The position numbers were made by a program, and so were the translations under genes. From the NCBI GenBank assembly GCA_003563895.1, contig PWTK01000007.1, positions 1-55,086 on the forward strand: a DNA stretch of 55,086 nt, given 5' to 3'. The notes under the pieces were generated by a model. It ran no database searches, was not told the origin of the DNA, and worked only from the letters and a program-made list of their open reading frames with translations. Positions 1 through 8,445 of the stretch are shown one piece after another (the first letter of the stretch is position 1; each line of letters starts with the position of its first letter). Origin of the DNA: Syntrophomonadaceae bacterium (GTDB taxonomy: Bacteria; Bacillota; Dethiobacteria; DTU022; UBA8154).

Positions 1-404
1 GAGATCTGAAATTTCAGCACGGAAACCAGGATGACAGACACTCCAAGGCCTACCAGCGCCCGCCCGACAAAGGCCGCTCCCAGCCCCGGCGCCAGCGCAA
101 AAAGCAGGGTGCCGGCTGCCGTCAGCATCATGCCCGAGCTAACGGTGCGGCGCGGACCCCAGAAGTCGGCCAGCAGGCCGGAGGGGATCTGCATGATCAA
201 GTAAATGAGGGCGTACATTCCGGCCAGCGCCCCGGCTACTGCAGCATCCCTGATGCCCAGGTCGGCGATGAGGTAGTCCAAAACCACCGCCGGTGCCACG
301 CGGTGGAAATAGGCGACCAGGTACGACAGGGCCAGCAGGGAATACATCAACCAGGCCACGTGCCGCAGGTTGAAGCGTCTCTCTTCCAAAGCCTCCGTCG
401 TCAT
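1..404 (-). CDS. MFS transporter, N-terminal part (cut by window edge)
   Basis: This is the first 134 or so codons of a major facilitator superfamily permease. The rest lies left of the window. The start ATG at 404 is preceded by a GAGG ribosome site. Reading inward, there is a short cytoplasmic N-terminus, a first membrane helix (LMYSLLALSYLVAYFHRVAP), an acidic loop, a second helix, and then the typical MFS loop 2-3 signature around LLADFWGPRRTVSSG (G-x-x-x-D-x-x-G-R-R type), followed by helices 3 and 4. The YFHRVAP motif in helix 1 is common in hexose-phosphate and glucarate-type MFS members, but the substrate cannot be read from this fragment. Confidence is high for the family and low for the substrate. 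Confidence 0.85.
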   Translation of the reverse strand, partial: MTTEALEERRFNLRHVAWLMYSLLALSYLVAYFHRVAPAVVLDYLIADLGIRDAAVAGALAGMYALIYLIMQIPSGLLADFWGPRRTVSSGMMLTAAGTLLFALAPGLGAAFVGRALVGLGVSVILVSVLKFQI

Positions 405-775
405 GGATAAACCTCATTTGCTTGAAGAGTAAAAAAAACCCTGCTGTCCTCGTGTCCCTGCAGCAAAAGGGGAAATTGAAGCCGGCACGAGGGCAGGTCG
501 GGCTGCTCCAGGAATGCAACGAAAAGTTCCCGAGAAAAAAATGCTACCAAACCAGTGGCCCGGCGCAAAGCGGCCTAACGTGGTGCCGGTCGCCGCCTAA
601 AGAAGCAGCTCTCAGCCCAACCGACATTCCGGGGAAAAATCCCTCATTGCGAGCCGTCCGCCTGCCGACGGGGAGGCAGCCGTTTTGGCCAGGAGCAGCC
701 CGCCCCCTTCGGCTTTGCCGGCACCCCCACCGTCCGTCTCGGCAGACCGGAGGCGTGTGACGTCGTTCTTCCCCG
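405..775. other. Intergenic region, no gene seen
   Basis: This stretch lies between the start of the MFS gene and the end of the DUF2889-like gene, so it should hold the MFS promoter on the minus strand. I see no convincing -35/-10 pair, no terminator with a clear T-run, and no reading frame with a ribosome site. Short open frames here have low-complexity, proline/arginine-rich translations typical of GC-rich noise. Confidence 0.4.
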
Positions 776-1645
776 TCAAGCCTGCTTTTTTTCGGCCAGC
801 TCCAGGGTTTGCACCCCGTCTGCAGCCAGGTCTATCAGGTGCACACACCCTTTTCCCTCCCCCATGAGGGAAGCGATCTCCCTTTTCTCCATCCCGGCAA
901 TCTGCCGGCCCTCCAGCGCTTTGGCAAAAGCTGCCGCTTCGCGGCAAACTTCGTCCGGGATGCGCGGCAGAAAACCCTGCGCCCGGGTTACCATTCCCCC
1001 TTCCGCCAGCTCCAACTCCAGCAGTGCCCCGTGGAAAGAATCGTTGAGGCTGCCCAGCAGGTAAAGCTTGTTTTCCGTACTGTAGAGGATCTGCTCCTTG
1101 GCCCTGGAGAAGAGGAGTCCCTGCCGGTAGCTGCCTGCATATTCGTCCCAGTTGCGGGTAACCCGCTCGAGAAAACTGTAATAGCGGCAGGAGCCATCGA
1201 AGAGCTTGGCGAAGTGCTGCCCGTATTCGCTTGGAGAGGAAAAGCCCCGCTCGCGCCAGAGAAAGGTCTCTGCCTGGACGATCCCCCGCACCCCTTCCGC
1301 GAAAAGCTCCCCGACAAATTCGTGCTTCAGGAACTCCACGGCTCGCCGCAGCTGGGGCCCGCAGCCCAGGTACGCTTCCAGGCCGGCCAGTTGGGGAAGC
1401 GCGATGCTTCTACCGAACGCCTCCTCCGGGTGGCGGTATATTTCAAAGGATGCTGACAGCACCTCAAAGCTAATGGGGTGCGCCTCCATGCGGGCGCAAT
1501 ATTCCCGATCCTCGTCCAGGTAATACACCTCCACCAACAGCCGCGCCTCCCAGCGGCGCACATGGGAATGCCAGCTGCGCTGGTAAATCGCTTCCCCACC
1601 GTTTTCTCCCGGGTTGTGATGACCATTTCCCGTCGGCATCTTCAT
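776..1645 (-). CDS. DUF2889-like protein
   Basis: The 289-residue protein has no signal peptide and no membrane helix. An N-terminal segment (SWHSHVRRWEARLLVEVYYLDEDREYCARMEAHPISFEVLSA) is followed by a long helical region, and a C-terminal part ends with a CVHLIDLA segment. The early R/E-rich strand region and the late C-x-H-L segment are reminiscent of DUF2889 proteins, whose function is unknown. This assignment is from memory of the family pattern and is tentative. The ATG start sits behind a G-rich ribosome site. It is followed downstream by the MFS gene on the same strand after about 370 bases, so co-transcription is possible but not evident. Confidence 0.6.
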   Translation of the reverse strand: MKMPTGNGHHNPGENGGEAIYQRSWHSHVRRWEARLLVEVYYLDEDREYCARMEAHPISFEVLSASFEIYRHPEEAFGRSIALPQLAGLEAYLGCGPQLRRAVEFLKHEFVGELFAEGVRGIVQAETFLWRERGFSSPSEYGQHFAKLFDGSCRYYSFLERVTRNWDEYAGSYRQGLLFSRAKEQILYSTENKLYLLGSLNDSFHGALLELELAEGGMVTRAQGFLPRIPDEVCREAAAFAKALEGRQIAGMEKREIASLMGEGKGCVHLIDLAADGVQTLELAEKKQA

Positions 1646-2135
1646 TTACCCCCCCGGCATTTCTCATATTTCTTTATCCTTTTTTCCGGGAAAACCCTTC
1701 ATCCGTCCGGTTGACCCGATGAACCGAACTTTTTCTTATGGTTGCCTTCAAAAACCGCCCGCCCCGGCAATATATACAAAATGTTTCACGTCTGCCCGTT
1801 TAAAGGGCCTTTCTAAACAATGCGTACAAGGGAATGCGCGCTTTTTTCTTTCCCTCCACACAGGAGCAGACCAAAGCCAATTTCTTTTGAGCATTATAGC
1901 ACATTCTGGAATTCAATTCCAGTGCGGAACCTTTATTTTCACGACAGCAAACTTTTTGACCCTACCGCCGCCAAATCATCCTGGCACGCCCCCTGTGCCT
2001 GGAGAACACTTTTCAATATGGCCCCGTCTGCAGTCATTTCCCGGGAAATATGCTGTCCGACCTGCCGGGGGATGGCCGGCCACCGAAAGGCTTGCGAGCC
2101 CTCCAGAGGCAGTAGTGGGAAGGGATCCTTCAGCT
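1646..2135. other. Intergenic region, no gene seen
   Basis: A 490-base stretch upstream of the DUF2889-like gene. It is locally AT-richer around 1790-1960, which fits a promoter region for the minus-strand gene at 1645. I found no reading frame with plausible composition plus a ribosome site, and no clear hairpin followed by a T-run. Confidence 0.35.
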
Positions 2136-2687
2136 TTAAAAGGCAACCTCTTCCAGCAATCCGCTGCCGTCAGCCGCCAGCACCTGCAACGTCCGCAGTT
2201 CGGTGTCCAGCAAGCCCACGGTGGCTCTTTCGTTTTTGGGGAGGGAAGGAGACCCCGGGTTGAAGAGGGTGAGCTCCCCGTCACGCCTGGCCACAGGCGT
2301 GTGTATGTGTCCAAAAACCACCACGTCCGAATGGAAGCGGCGGCCCAGTTCTGCCAGCTCCGCCTCGGAGCGGTCGGTGCCGTGGAGCATGAGAAATTTT
2401 ATCCCGTCCAGGCAGGCATAAAAATAGGGCGAGAGCAGGGGGAGGTTAAGCAAGAGATCGTCCACGTCGGCATCGCAATTTCCCCGGGCAATAAATACGG
2501 GCACAGGGCAGTCGTTAATGCGCGCCGCCAGCCCCCGGGGATCATAGCCCCCCGGCAGGGGGTTGCGCGGCCCGTGGTAAAGCACATCGCCGGCGTGGAA
2601 GATAAGCTCGCAGCCTGCAAAGAGATCCAGCGCATCCTCCCAGGATTCCCGTGAGCCGTGCGTGTCGCTGATAATGCCGATCTTCAC
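2136..2687 (-). CDS. YfcE/MJ0936-type metallophosphodiesterase
   Basis: Calcineurin-like phosphoesterase of the small YfcE class (183 residues, normal length). All metal-binding motifs are visible in order: ISDTHG (D-x-H) near the N-terminus, HAGDV (G-D-V), ARGNCD (G-N-x-D), LMLHGT (H-G) and FGHIHTP (G-H-x-H). Family members are Mn-dependent phosphodiesterases active on simple phosphodiester substrates in vitro; the cellular substrate is unknown. I chose the GTG at 2687 because a GGAGG ribosome site lies nine bases upstream; the TTG three codons earlier directly abuts that site. It may share a transcript with the gene upstream on the same strand. Confidence 0.9.
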   Translation of the reverse strand: MKIGIISDTHGSRESWEDALDLFAGCELIFHAGDVLYHGPRNPLPGGYDPRGLAARINDCPVPVFIARGNCDADVDDLLLNLPLLSPYFYACLDGIKFLMLHGTDRSEAELAELGRRFHSDVVVFGHIHTPVARRDGELTLFNPGSPSLPKNERATVGLLDTELRTLQVLAADGSGLLEEVAF

Positions 2688-2828
2688 TTTTTTCAACCTC
2701 CAGAGAAGAAATGCTTTGCCGTTCCGGCAGAAAAAAGCCGCCCTAAAACCACACCAAAGAGAACCGCGTGGATCTCGGCCTTATACCGTTGGTGCGGCCG
2801 GGCATTCTTTTGGTCATGAAGCGGCGGC

Positions 2829-3728
2829 TCACAGGGCCTCTTCAAATGAACCTTCGGCGTGCGTGGTCGCGGCCGCCTCCCGGCCCAAAATGGCCTTTTT
2901 CCGCGCCGAACCCCAGCGATACTCACCGAGCACACCCGTCTTGCGAATAACACGGTGGCAGGGGATCAGGTAACTGACCGGGTTTTGGGCCACCGCACCC
3001 GCCACTGCCCGGCTGGCCCGGGGGTTGCCGAGGGAGGCCGCCACGTCCTCATAGCTCAACAGGTTTCCCTGCGGGATCCTGAGCAATGCCTCCCAAACCT
3101 GTACCTGGAAATTAGTACCTTTTACGTGCAGTTTCAGGGGGCCATCCTTACCCGTTCCCCCTGCGGCGCTGCAAAAAATTTTTTGCACGTAATGGGAGGT
3201 AAAGGCCGGGTCCTCCTCCAAGGCGGCGCCGGGCCACCTTCCTTGCAGATCCTCCAGGGCTCCTGCTTCCCCTTTTTCCAGGTGGAAGCTCAAACTGCAG
3301 ATCCCCCGGGAGGTTGTTGCAAGGAGGCAGGCTCCAAAGGGCGTGTCGTGAAAGCCGTAGCGAACGGAAGTGCCTGCGCCACCCTTTTTGTATTCCCCCG
3401 GGGTCACGGCCACCAGCACCACAAACAAATCGTGCAAACGCCCCGGGGAGGAAAGCCCCGCCTCATAGCTCGCTTCCAGTACGCTTTTTGAACGTTCCAG
3501 GGCGCTCTTGGCATGCCGGACCGTTAAAAACTGCAAAAAGCGCTTGGGGCTGAGTCCGGCCCAACGTCCGAAAAGGCGATGGAAATGGTAGGGACTGAGC
3601 CCGACGTCCGAGGCGATCTCCTCTAGCGATGGCTGGCGGCGCCAATGGGCCTCCAGGTAACAGAGCGCTTTTTCTACGAGGTAATAATCCTGGCACTGCT
3701 GTGCCAGCTTGGCCGACTTCACCTTCAT
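2829..3728 (-). CDS. AraC-type regulator fused to O6-alkylguanine-DNA methyltransferase
   Basis: About 299 residues. The N-terminal third holds an AraC helix-turn-helix pair (KALCYLEAHWRRQPSLEEIA, then LSPYHFHRLFGRWAG). The C-terminal half is a complete Ada-type methyltransferase: NFQVQVWEALLRIPQG, SYEDVA, SRAVAGAVAQNP and the active-site PCHRVI. It lacks the N-terminal zinc/Ada methyl-phosphotriester domain, which is common in Firmicutes. The protein should repair O6-methylguanine and may sense alkylation. The start at 3728 is chosen because GGGAGG precedes it. A GTG 15 codons upstream shares its G with the TAG stop of the protease gene, so the two genes are tightly coupled. Confidence 0.92.
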   Translation of the reverse strand: MKVKSAKLAQQCQDYYLVEKALCYLEAHWRRQPSLEEIASDVGLSPYHFHRLFGRWAGLSPKRFLQFLTVRHAKSALERSKSVLEASYEAGLSSPGRLHDLFVVLVAVTPGEYKKGGAGTSVRYGFHDTPFGACLLATTSRGICSLSFHLEKGEAGALEDLQGRWPGAALEEDPAFTSHYVQKIFCSAAGGTGKDGPLKLHVKGTNFQVQVWEALLRIPQGNLLSYEDVAASLGNPRASRAVAGAVAQNPVSYLIPCHRVIRKTGVLGEYRWGSARKKAILGREAAATTHAEGSFEEAL

Positions 3729-3772
3729 TCCCTCCCGCTTCCGATAATTGTCTCCTTTGCCCCCATGGGGCA

Positions 3773-4609
3773 CTAAAAAGATGGGTCGAAGCGTTCCAGC
3801 TCTTTCAAGGAGATGGCCAGCCCGTACCTTTCACCGCCCCTCTCCACCACGGCAAACACCACTCCCACCGCAATTCCGTCCCGGTCAAAAACGGGGCTGC
3901 CGCTGCTGCCCCGGTAGATGGGAGCGCGGATCTGCATTAAGGGTTCGGAGAGGCCTTCCACGCTCATCTGGTCGGCAACTTCCCCTTCTGTCGCCACCCA
4001 GCGGTAACCCAGGGGGTTCCCCACCACCAGGACCTTTTCCCCGGCAGGCAGGGACGGGCGCAGTTCGGCCTCTACCGAAGGAAAATTTTCGCCTTCGATA
4101 TCCAAAAGCACCACGTCCACATTCTCGTCGGGAAAATACTCCGGCTCGGAAGCGCGGTGCGTCCCGTAGTCCTCAAACGCTACGAAAACAGCCCCGGCGC
4201 CTTCCACCACGTGCCTGTTGGTAATGATGGTTCCGTCAGGGCTTACGTTGAATCCCGTTCCCTGGCCCCTCGCCAGTCCAAAAACACCGGACTGCACGGT
4301 GGAAACCCGCACGACCGCGCTCTGCAGATCCCTTACCCACGGGTCTTCCTGCAGCGCCTGGGATTCTTCCAGGAACTCGGGGGTGGGCTGGACCAGGGCC
4401 TGCAGGACCCCCATCAGCATGAAAACGGGAAAGGCAAAGAGGAGCACCATCACGACAATATGGAACAAGGAAAAAGAACCTTTGGCTTCTTCTTCGCCCA
4501 TTTCCAGGTCTCCATACTCCCGGTTCAGCCATTCGGCCTCATCGGGGTCGGGCAGACTCCTGTGGTTAAGCTCGCCTTCTTCATCGCGATATTTTCGACC
4601 GCCAACCAC
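3773..4609 (-). CDS. Membrane-anchored trypsin-like (S1C/HtrA-type) serine protease without PDZ
   Basis: The 278-residue protein has an acidic cytoplasmic N-terminus, one membrane helix (about residues 46-70) and an extracellular trypsin-fold domain. The catalytic triad is visible: His in ITNRHVVEG, Asp in VDVVLLDIE, Ser in RGSSGSPVF. There is no PDZ domain, so it is shorter than DegP/HtrA, resembling short anchored trypsin-like proteases in Firmicutes. The GTG start has AAGGGAG at a good distance. Its stop overlaps the longest possible start of the AraC/methyltransferase gene. An extended -10 promoter lies about 100 bases upstream. Confidence 0.9.
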   Translation of the reverse strand: MVGGRKYRDEEGELNHRSLPDPDEAEWLNREYGDLEMGEEEAKGSFSLFHIVVMVLLFAFPVFMLMGVLQALVQPTPEFLEESQALQEDPWVRDLQSAVVRVSTVQSGVFGLARGQGTGFNVSPDGTIITNRHVVEGAGAVFVAFEDYGTHRASEPEYFPDENVDVVLLDIEGENFPSVEAELRPSLPAGEKVLVVGNPLGYRWVATEGEVADQMSVEGLSEPLMQIRAPIYRGSSGSPVFDRDGIAVGVVFAVVERGGERYGLAISLKELERFDPSF

Positions 4610-4706
4610 CGGCTACACTCCCTTCACGGCAACAGCCTCCCGTTCACTCTAAAACGCCGGCGGATTCGATAATCTGCGCCAAAAAAAATGTCTTGCAGTT
4701 AGCCCC

Positions 4707-4715
4707 ATTATAACA
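4707..4715 (-). promoter_or_regulatory. Extended -10 promoter for the S1C protease gene
   Basis: On the minus strand the sequence reads TGTTATAAT, an extended -10 (TG-N-TATAAT), with no good -35 box at 17 bases. It lies about 100 bases upstream of the protease start and just after the terminator of the nrdD unit, which is where a new transcript would be expected to begin. Confidence 0.5.
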
Positions 4716-4748
4716 CAAACTGCGAAATTCCCCCATGGGCTCCGAAAG

Positions 4749-4809
4749 CAAAAAAGGACAGCCCCCGGACATGCCTGGCTGCTACTTCCAGGCAAGCAGG
4801 GGCAGTCCT
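4749..4809 (-). terminator. Rho-independent terminator of the nrdD unit
   Basis: Read on the minus strand, GGACTGCCCC pairs with GGGGCTGTCC (one wobble or mismatch), with an inner stem TGCCTGG/CCAGGCA, and a run of six T follows. It is a strong intrinsic terminator placed after nrdD and the small frame at 4832-4966. Confidence 0.75.
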
Positions 4810-4831
4810 CGACCCGGTCGGGCGGCGTTTC

Positions 4832-4966
4832 TCAAACTGTGCAGGTTTCCCCTTGCCCGACCGAATTGCCGCGGGCCACGATAACGGCATCTTCAGACAT
4901 TTCAAGGGCCGGAGGCTTGTTGCCATTTTTGCAGTGTTTGTGGCATTTATTTTTCGACCGAGCCAT
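4832..4966 (-). CDS. Possible 44-residue Cys/His-containing small protein downstream of nrdD
   Basis: An ATG-started frame of 44 codons lies between nrdD and the terminator at 4749-4809, on the same strand. The product starts MARSKNKCHKHCK and ends GETCTV, with a CHKHC cluster that could bind metal. The composition is balanced, unlike the noisy frames in the neighbourhood, and the frame ends just before the terminator, which suggests it is inside the nrdD transcript. There is no strong ribosome site. I do not recognise a family. It could be noise. Confidence 0.35.
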   Translation of the reverse strand: MARSKNKCHKHCKNGNKPPALEMSEDAVIVARGNSVGQGETCTV

Positions 4967-5078
4967 TGCTCAAAACCCGGTTGACATCACATCTCAAACC
5001 TTCCAACCAAACATACCGGGATACCTAAAACGCTTCATGCCCGGGACACACCGCACTGCTGCGCCGCGAGCCTTTTTC

Positions 5079-8000
5079 TTAAAGGGAAAACATTTTGCGC
5101 TCGTTGAACTCCTGGACTTTGCCCAGGTTCCAGTTCTGGACGGGCCGGTAGTAACCCACCACCCTGCTCCAAACTTCCGCCTCCTGCCCGCAGTAAGGGC
5201 AGAGGAACTGTTCTCCGGGCAGGTAGCCGTGGCCCCTGCACACGGAAAAGGTCGGCGTCAGGGAAACGTAGGGCAGCGAGTAGCGCTCGCAGACGCGCTG
5301 CAGAAGCTTTTTGGCCGCCTCCACGTCTTCGATCCGTTCCCCCAGGAAGGCGTGGAAAACGGTGCCCCCGGTGTACTTGCACTGCAGGTCGTCCTGGAGA
5401 TCCAGCGCCTCGAAAATATCGTCGGTATGTCCCACGGGCAGCTGGGTGGAGTTGGTGTAGAAGGGAGCCTCTACGCTTCCCGATACGGCAATGCCCGGGT
5501 AAAGCTCCCGATCCAGCAGCGCCAGGCGGTAACTCGTCCCTTCGCCGGGGGTGGCCTCCAGGTTGAACATCTGCCCGGTTTCCTCCTGGAACCTGATCAG
5601 CAGCGAACGCAGGTGATCTATTGCGATATTGGCCGCTTCCTGGCCTTCCCCGGTGGTGATATCACAGCCGAAAAGGTTCTCCAGCGCCTCATTCATGCCG
5701 ATGATGCCGATGGTGTTAAAGTGGTTTTCCCAGTAGCTGCCGAAGCGCTCATAGACCTGGCGCAGGTAATACCGCGAATAGGGATACAGCCCGGAAGAGG
5801 TAAGCTGCTCCAGGATGTCGCGCTTGATCACCAGGCTGTCCCGGGCCAGCTCCGCCTGCCCGGTCAGACGCTCCAGGAACTCCCCCAGGTGCCCGGACTT
5901 GAAGCCCAGGCGCGGCAGGTTGATGGTCACCACGCCGATGGATCCGGTCAGCGGGTTGGCGCCGAAAAGCCCCCCTCCCCGCCTCTTCAGCTCCCGGTTG
6001 TCCAGGCGCAGGCGGCAGCACATGCTGCGCACGTCCTCCGGAGAAAGGTCGGAGTTGATGAAATTGGCGAAGTACGGGATCCCGTACTTGGCGGTCATGG
6101 CCATGATCTCTTCCGTGACGGGATTCTGGAAGAAATCCCCAGAGACGTTGTAAGTGGGGATGGGAAAGGTGAAGACGCGCCCCTCGGCGTCGCCCTCCAT
6201 CATAACCTCGCAGAATGCCCTGTTGAGCAGGTCCATCTCCTCCTGGAACTGCCCGTAGGTCTCTTCCCGCACAAGGCCGCCCACCACCACGGGTTGGTCG
6301 GCCAGGGCAGGCGAAGGGTTCACATCCAGGGTGATGTTGATGAAGGGGGTCTGGAACCCGACCCGGGTGGGCACATTCAAATTAAAAATAAATTCCTGCA
6401 TGGCCTGCTTTACCCCCTTGTAGTCCAGGCCGTCATATCTTATAAAGGGGGCCAGGTATGTATCGAAGTTGGCCAGCGCCTGCGCGCCTGCTGAGTTGCC
6501 ACACCAGGCCGGTTTATCTTTTCTTCTGACATAAAGGGTATGGTTTGGCACCTCAACACAATATACTTTTCCTTTGTAATGCTTCTTCTCAACTCCATTG
6601 CACACAAAGTTTCTTTTATTTCGGGAAATTGAAACACCGTACCAGCAAAAGTGCTCCTTTTGTTTTTTATAGATGGATGCCGCATAACCTAATTTCATAA
6701 CAATATCCTGCACATCATCAGCCAGGGCCCTGCTTTTTGTATAATATATCAAATTACCATTGCTTTCATATCCATCGCCCTTCATCATCCAGTCAAACAG
6801 GATTTTAAGTTGCCTTTTTTCTAGTTGTTTGAGCTCACAAGACATCTTTTTTTCTCCCGCTTTGCCAAGTTTTCTCAAATAAGAAAAAAGCTGTTTATCC
6901 CAAATGCAGTATTCTATTTTGTCATTAAACTGCTTTTTGCTATACGTAAATGGCAGTCTTTGCAATACTTCTTCAAATTCTTCTGCTGTTGTCCCTGCAT
7001 TTTGATGTATCCGAACTTGGTATTCATAGTATGTTTTATTCCTGTTGGCACGGTTCCTTTTTTGTAAATAAGTTGAACCTTCGGCCAACCAAAAACCCAA
7101 AAAGGCCAGCCAGTCATCCATTTTTATTTTTTTCTCTTTTTTCTTCACTGTTACATAACTGCTGCCATAATTTCGGTACTGTTTTACTTCAATGCCTGGC
7201 AAAACAAAAAAATCCACTCGTTCTCCCTGCCATTCACCCTGTTTAGGAATAAAATGCAGGTTTGGATTAAAGTTTTTCGCCTTAACAATTTTTCTAAAAT
7301 ATCGCACCCCGTTATACGGAGAATATTGGTCAACGACCATGTTGTGATTGGGAGTAACAAGTAAATTTACCCTGTTATTGTGAAAGTGATACATCTCTCC
7401 ATCATAATCATAGGCAAAAAATTGAACAGGTCTTTGCAGCTCTATTTTGTTCGTTTCGTTGTTTAAAGTATACACCTTATCTTTGCCGTTTAACTCATAA
7501 AAAAACTTCCAGCCCGTATCTGTTAATACCTGGGTATCCTCCGCATAGCACTCACCCTGGAGGGTGTAGAAAAAGTTCACCACCTGCCCCAGGGCGGTCT
7601 TGAGGTGATTGGGCGGCTTGGAGGTCACCTTTTGGGGGGCGCCCCGAAAGCCGTTCAGGAGGATATCTTCCAGGTTCCAGCCGCAGCAGTAGGGAGCCAG
7701 CAGCCCCAGGTCGTGAATGTGCAGGTCTCCCCAGCGGTGGGCCTCCCTGATCTTGTCCGGGTAGACTTTTTCCAGCCAGTAGCGGGAGGTTACAGCGGAT
7801 ATAATGTGGTTGTTCAGGCCCTGCAGCGAGAAGTTCATGTTGCTGTTTTCTTTCACGCGCCAGTCCAATCCGCCGATGTAGTCCTGGACCATTTTTTCGG
7901 CGTTCAGCATCAGGTGCTGAAAGTTTCTGACCTCGCTGCGCTGCTTGCGGTAAAGGATGTAGGCTTTGGCCGTCTTGGCGTGACCGTTTTCGATCAGCAC

Positions 8001-8210
8001 CTTTTCCACGATGTCCTGCACTTCCTCCACCGAGGGATATTCCACGGTGAAGGTGTCTTCGATGATCTCCATCACCTGGTCCGTCAGGTAAACGGCCCGG
8101 TCCCGGTCACCACCGCCTACGGCTGCCGCTGCTTTGAAAATGGCTTCCGTAATCTTTTCTTTGTCAAAAGAGACAACCCTGCCGTCTCGTTTGATGATCT
8201 TCTCTATCAA
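5079..8210 (-). CDS. nrdD: Anaerobic ribonucleoside-triphosphate reductase with intein
   Basis: Class III (glycyl radical) ribonucleotide reductase, reducing ribonucleotides for DNA synthesis without oxygen. An ATP-cone domain fills roughly the first 95 residues. The catalytic body is interrupted after LQGE by an intein (residues about 221-572) and resumes at SAGAQALANFDTYLAPF. The C-terminus shows the zinc site (Cys pair in SVCRGHG region plus CPYC) and the glycyl-radical loop SRVVGYYRPVQNWN, with Gly near residue 1019. Without the intein the protein is about 691 residues, the normal size. I chose the TTG at 8210, which has AAGGAGGGG at ideal spacing; an ATG 14 codons upstream (8252) lacks a ribosome site. 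No nrdG activase gene is in this window. Confidence 0.95.
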   Translation of the reverse strand: MIEKIIKRDGRVVSFDKEKITEAIFKAAAAVGGGDRDRAVYLTDQVMEIIEDTFTVEYPSVEEVQDIVEKVLIENGHAKTAKAYILYRKQRSEVRNFQHLMLNAEKMVQDYIGGLDWRVKENSNMNFSLQGLNNHIISAVTSRYWLEKVYPDKIREAHRWGDLHIHDLGLLAPYCCGWNLEDILLNGFRGAPQKVTSKPPNHLKTALGQVVNFFYTLQGECYAEDTQVLTDTGWKFFYELNGKDKVYTLNNETNKIELQRPVQFFAYDYDGEMYHFHNNRVNLLVTPNHNMVVDQYSPYNGVRYFRKIVKAKNFNPNLHFIPKQGEWQGERVDFFVLPGIEVKQYRNYGSSYVTVKKKEKKIKMDDWLAFLGFWLAEGSTYLQKRNRANRNKTYYEYQVRIHQNAGTTAEEFEEVLQRLPFTYSKKQFNDKIEYCIWDKQLFSYLRKLGKAGEKKMSCELKQLEKRQLKILFDWMMKGDGYESNGNLIYYTKSRALADDVQDIVMKLGYAASIYKKQKEHFCWYGVSISRNKRNFVCNGVEKKHYKGKVYCVEVPNHTLYVRRKDKPAWCGNSAGAQALANFDTYLAPFIRYDGLDYKGVKQAMQEFIFNLNVPTRVGFQTPFINITLDVNPSPALADQPVVVGGLVREETYGQFQEEMDLLNRAFCEVMMEGDAEGRVFTFPIPTYNVSGDFFQNPVTEEIMAMTAKYGIPYFANFINSDLSPEDVRSMCCRLRLDNRELKRRGGGLFGANPLTGSIGVVTINLPRLGFKSGHLGEFLERLTGQAELARDSLVIKRDILEQLTSSGLYPYSRYYLRQVYERFGSYWENHFNTIGIIGMNEALENLFGCDITTGEGQEAANIAIDHLRSLLIRFQEETGQMFNLEATPGEGTSYRLALLDRELYPGIAVSGSVEAPFYTNSTQLPVGHTDDIFEALDLQDDLQCKYTGGTVFHAFLGERIEDVEAAKKLLQRVCERYSLPYVSLTPTFSVCRGHGYLPGEQFLCPYCGQEAEVWSRVVGYYRPVQNWNLGKVQEFNERKMFSL
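6495..7550 (-). mobile_element. Intein with LAGLIDADG (DOD) homing endonuclease inside nrdD
   Basis: The 352-residue in-frame insert starts with Cys (CYAEDTQVLTDTGWKFF, block A) and ends with Asn in PAWCGN followed by Ser of the host protein. Block B is LVTPNHNMVV. The two endonuclease motifs are LGFWLAEG and FDWMMKGDG, with the acidic residues present. Block F is VYCVEVPNHTLYV. The penultimate residue is Gly, not the usual His. The stretch is strikingly AT-rich compared with the flanking GC-rich nrdD sequence and has different codon use, a sign of horizontal acquisition. The insertion site sits in a conserved stretch of the reductase (LQGE/SAGAQA). Confidence 0.93.
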
Positions 8211-8373
8211 CTCTGCCCCTCCTTGCCCTGAAAAGCTTGTGGTAAATCTCATTCTATCTTATCTTTTCCACCTCTTTTTGCCAAATCCCACCCACGAGCG
8301 ATATGCGGCAAAAAAAAGGTGTTTTTCTCTATTCACTGGCTTCAACGTTAAAATTGACACTTTCTCCCCTCAT

Positions 8374-8410
8374 AAAAAAGGGCCGCCTTTTCCAAAAACC
8401 AAGGACGGCC
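8374..8410 (-). terminator. Rho-independent terminator behind the amidase gene
   Basis: On the minus strand GGCCGTCCTT pairs with AAGGCGGCC (one bulged base), followed by CTTTTTTAT. It lies beyond the small inserted element, so before the insertion it would have ended the amidase transcript almost directly after the stop codon. Confidence 0.7.
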
Positions 8411-8445
8411 ACTGTTTTGCCGGGCGAAAGAGCAAGCGGGCTAAT

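Noticed and set aside
4708..4926. 72-codon minus-strand frame between nrdD and the S1C protease
   Set aside because: It runs through the terminator stem and overlaps the S1C promoter in another frame than the more plausible 44-codon peptide.
4839..6494. Open frame of about 550 codons on the plus strand opposite nrdD
   Set aside because: It is antisense to the recognisable C-terminal half of NrdD and stops where the AT-rich intein begins, as expected for a GC-driven shadow.
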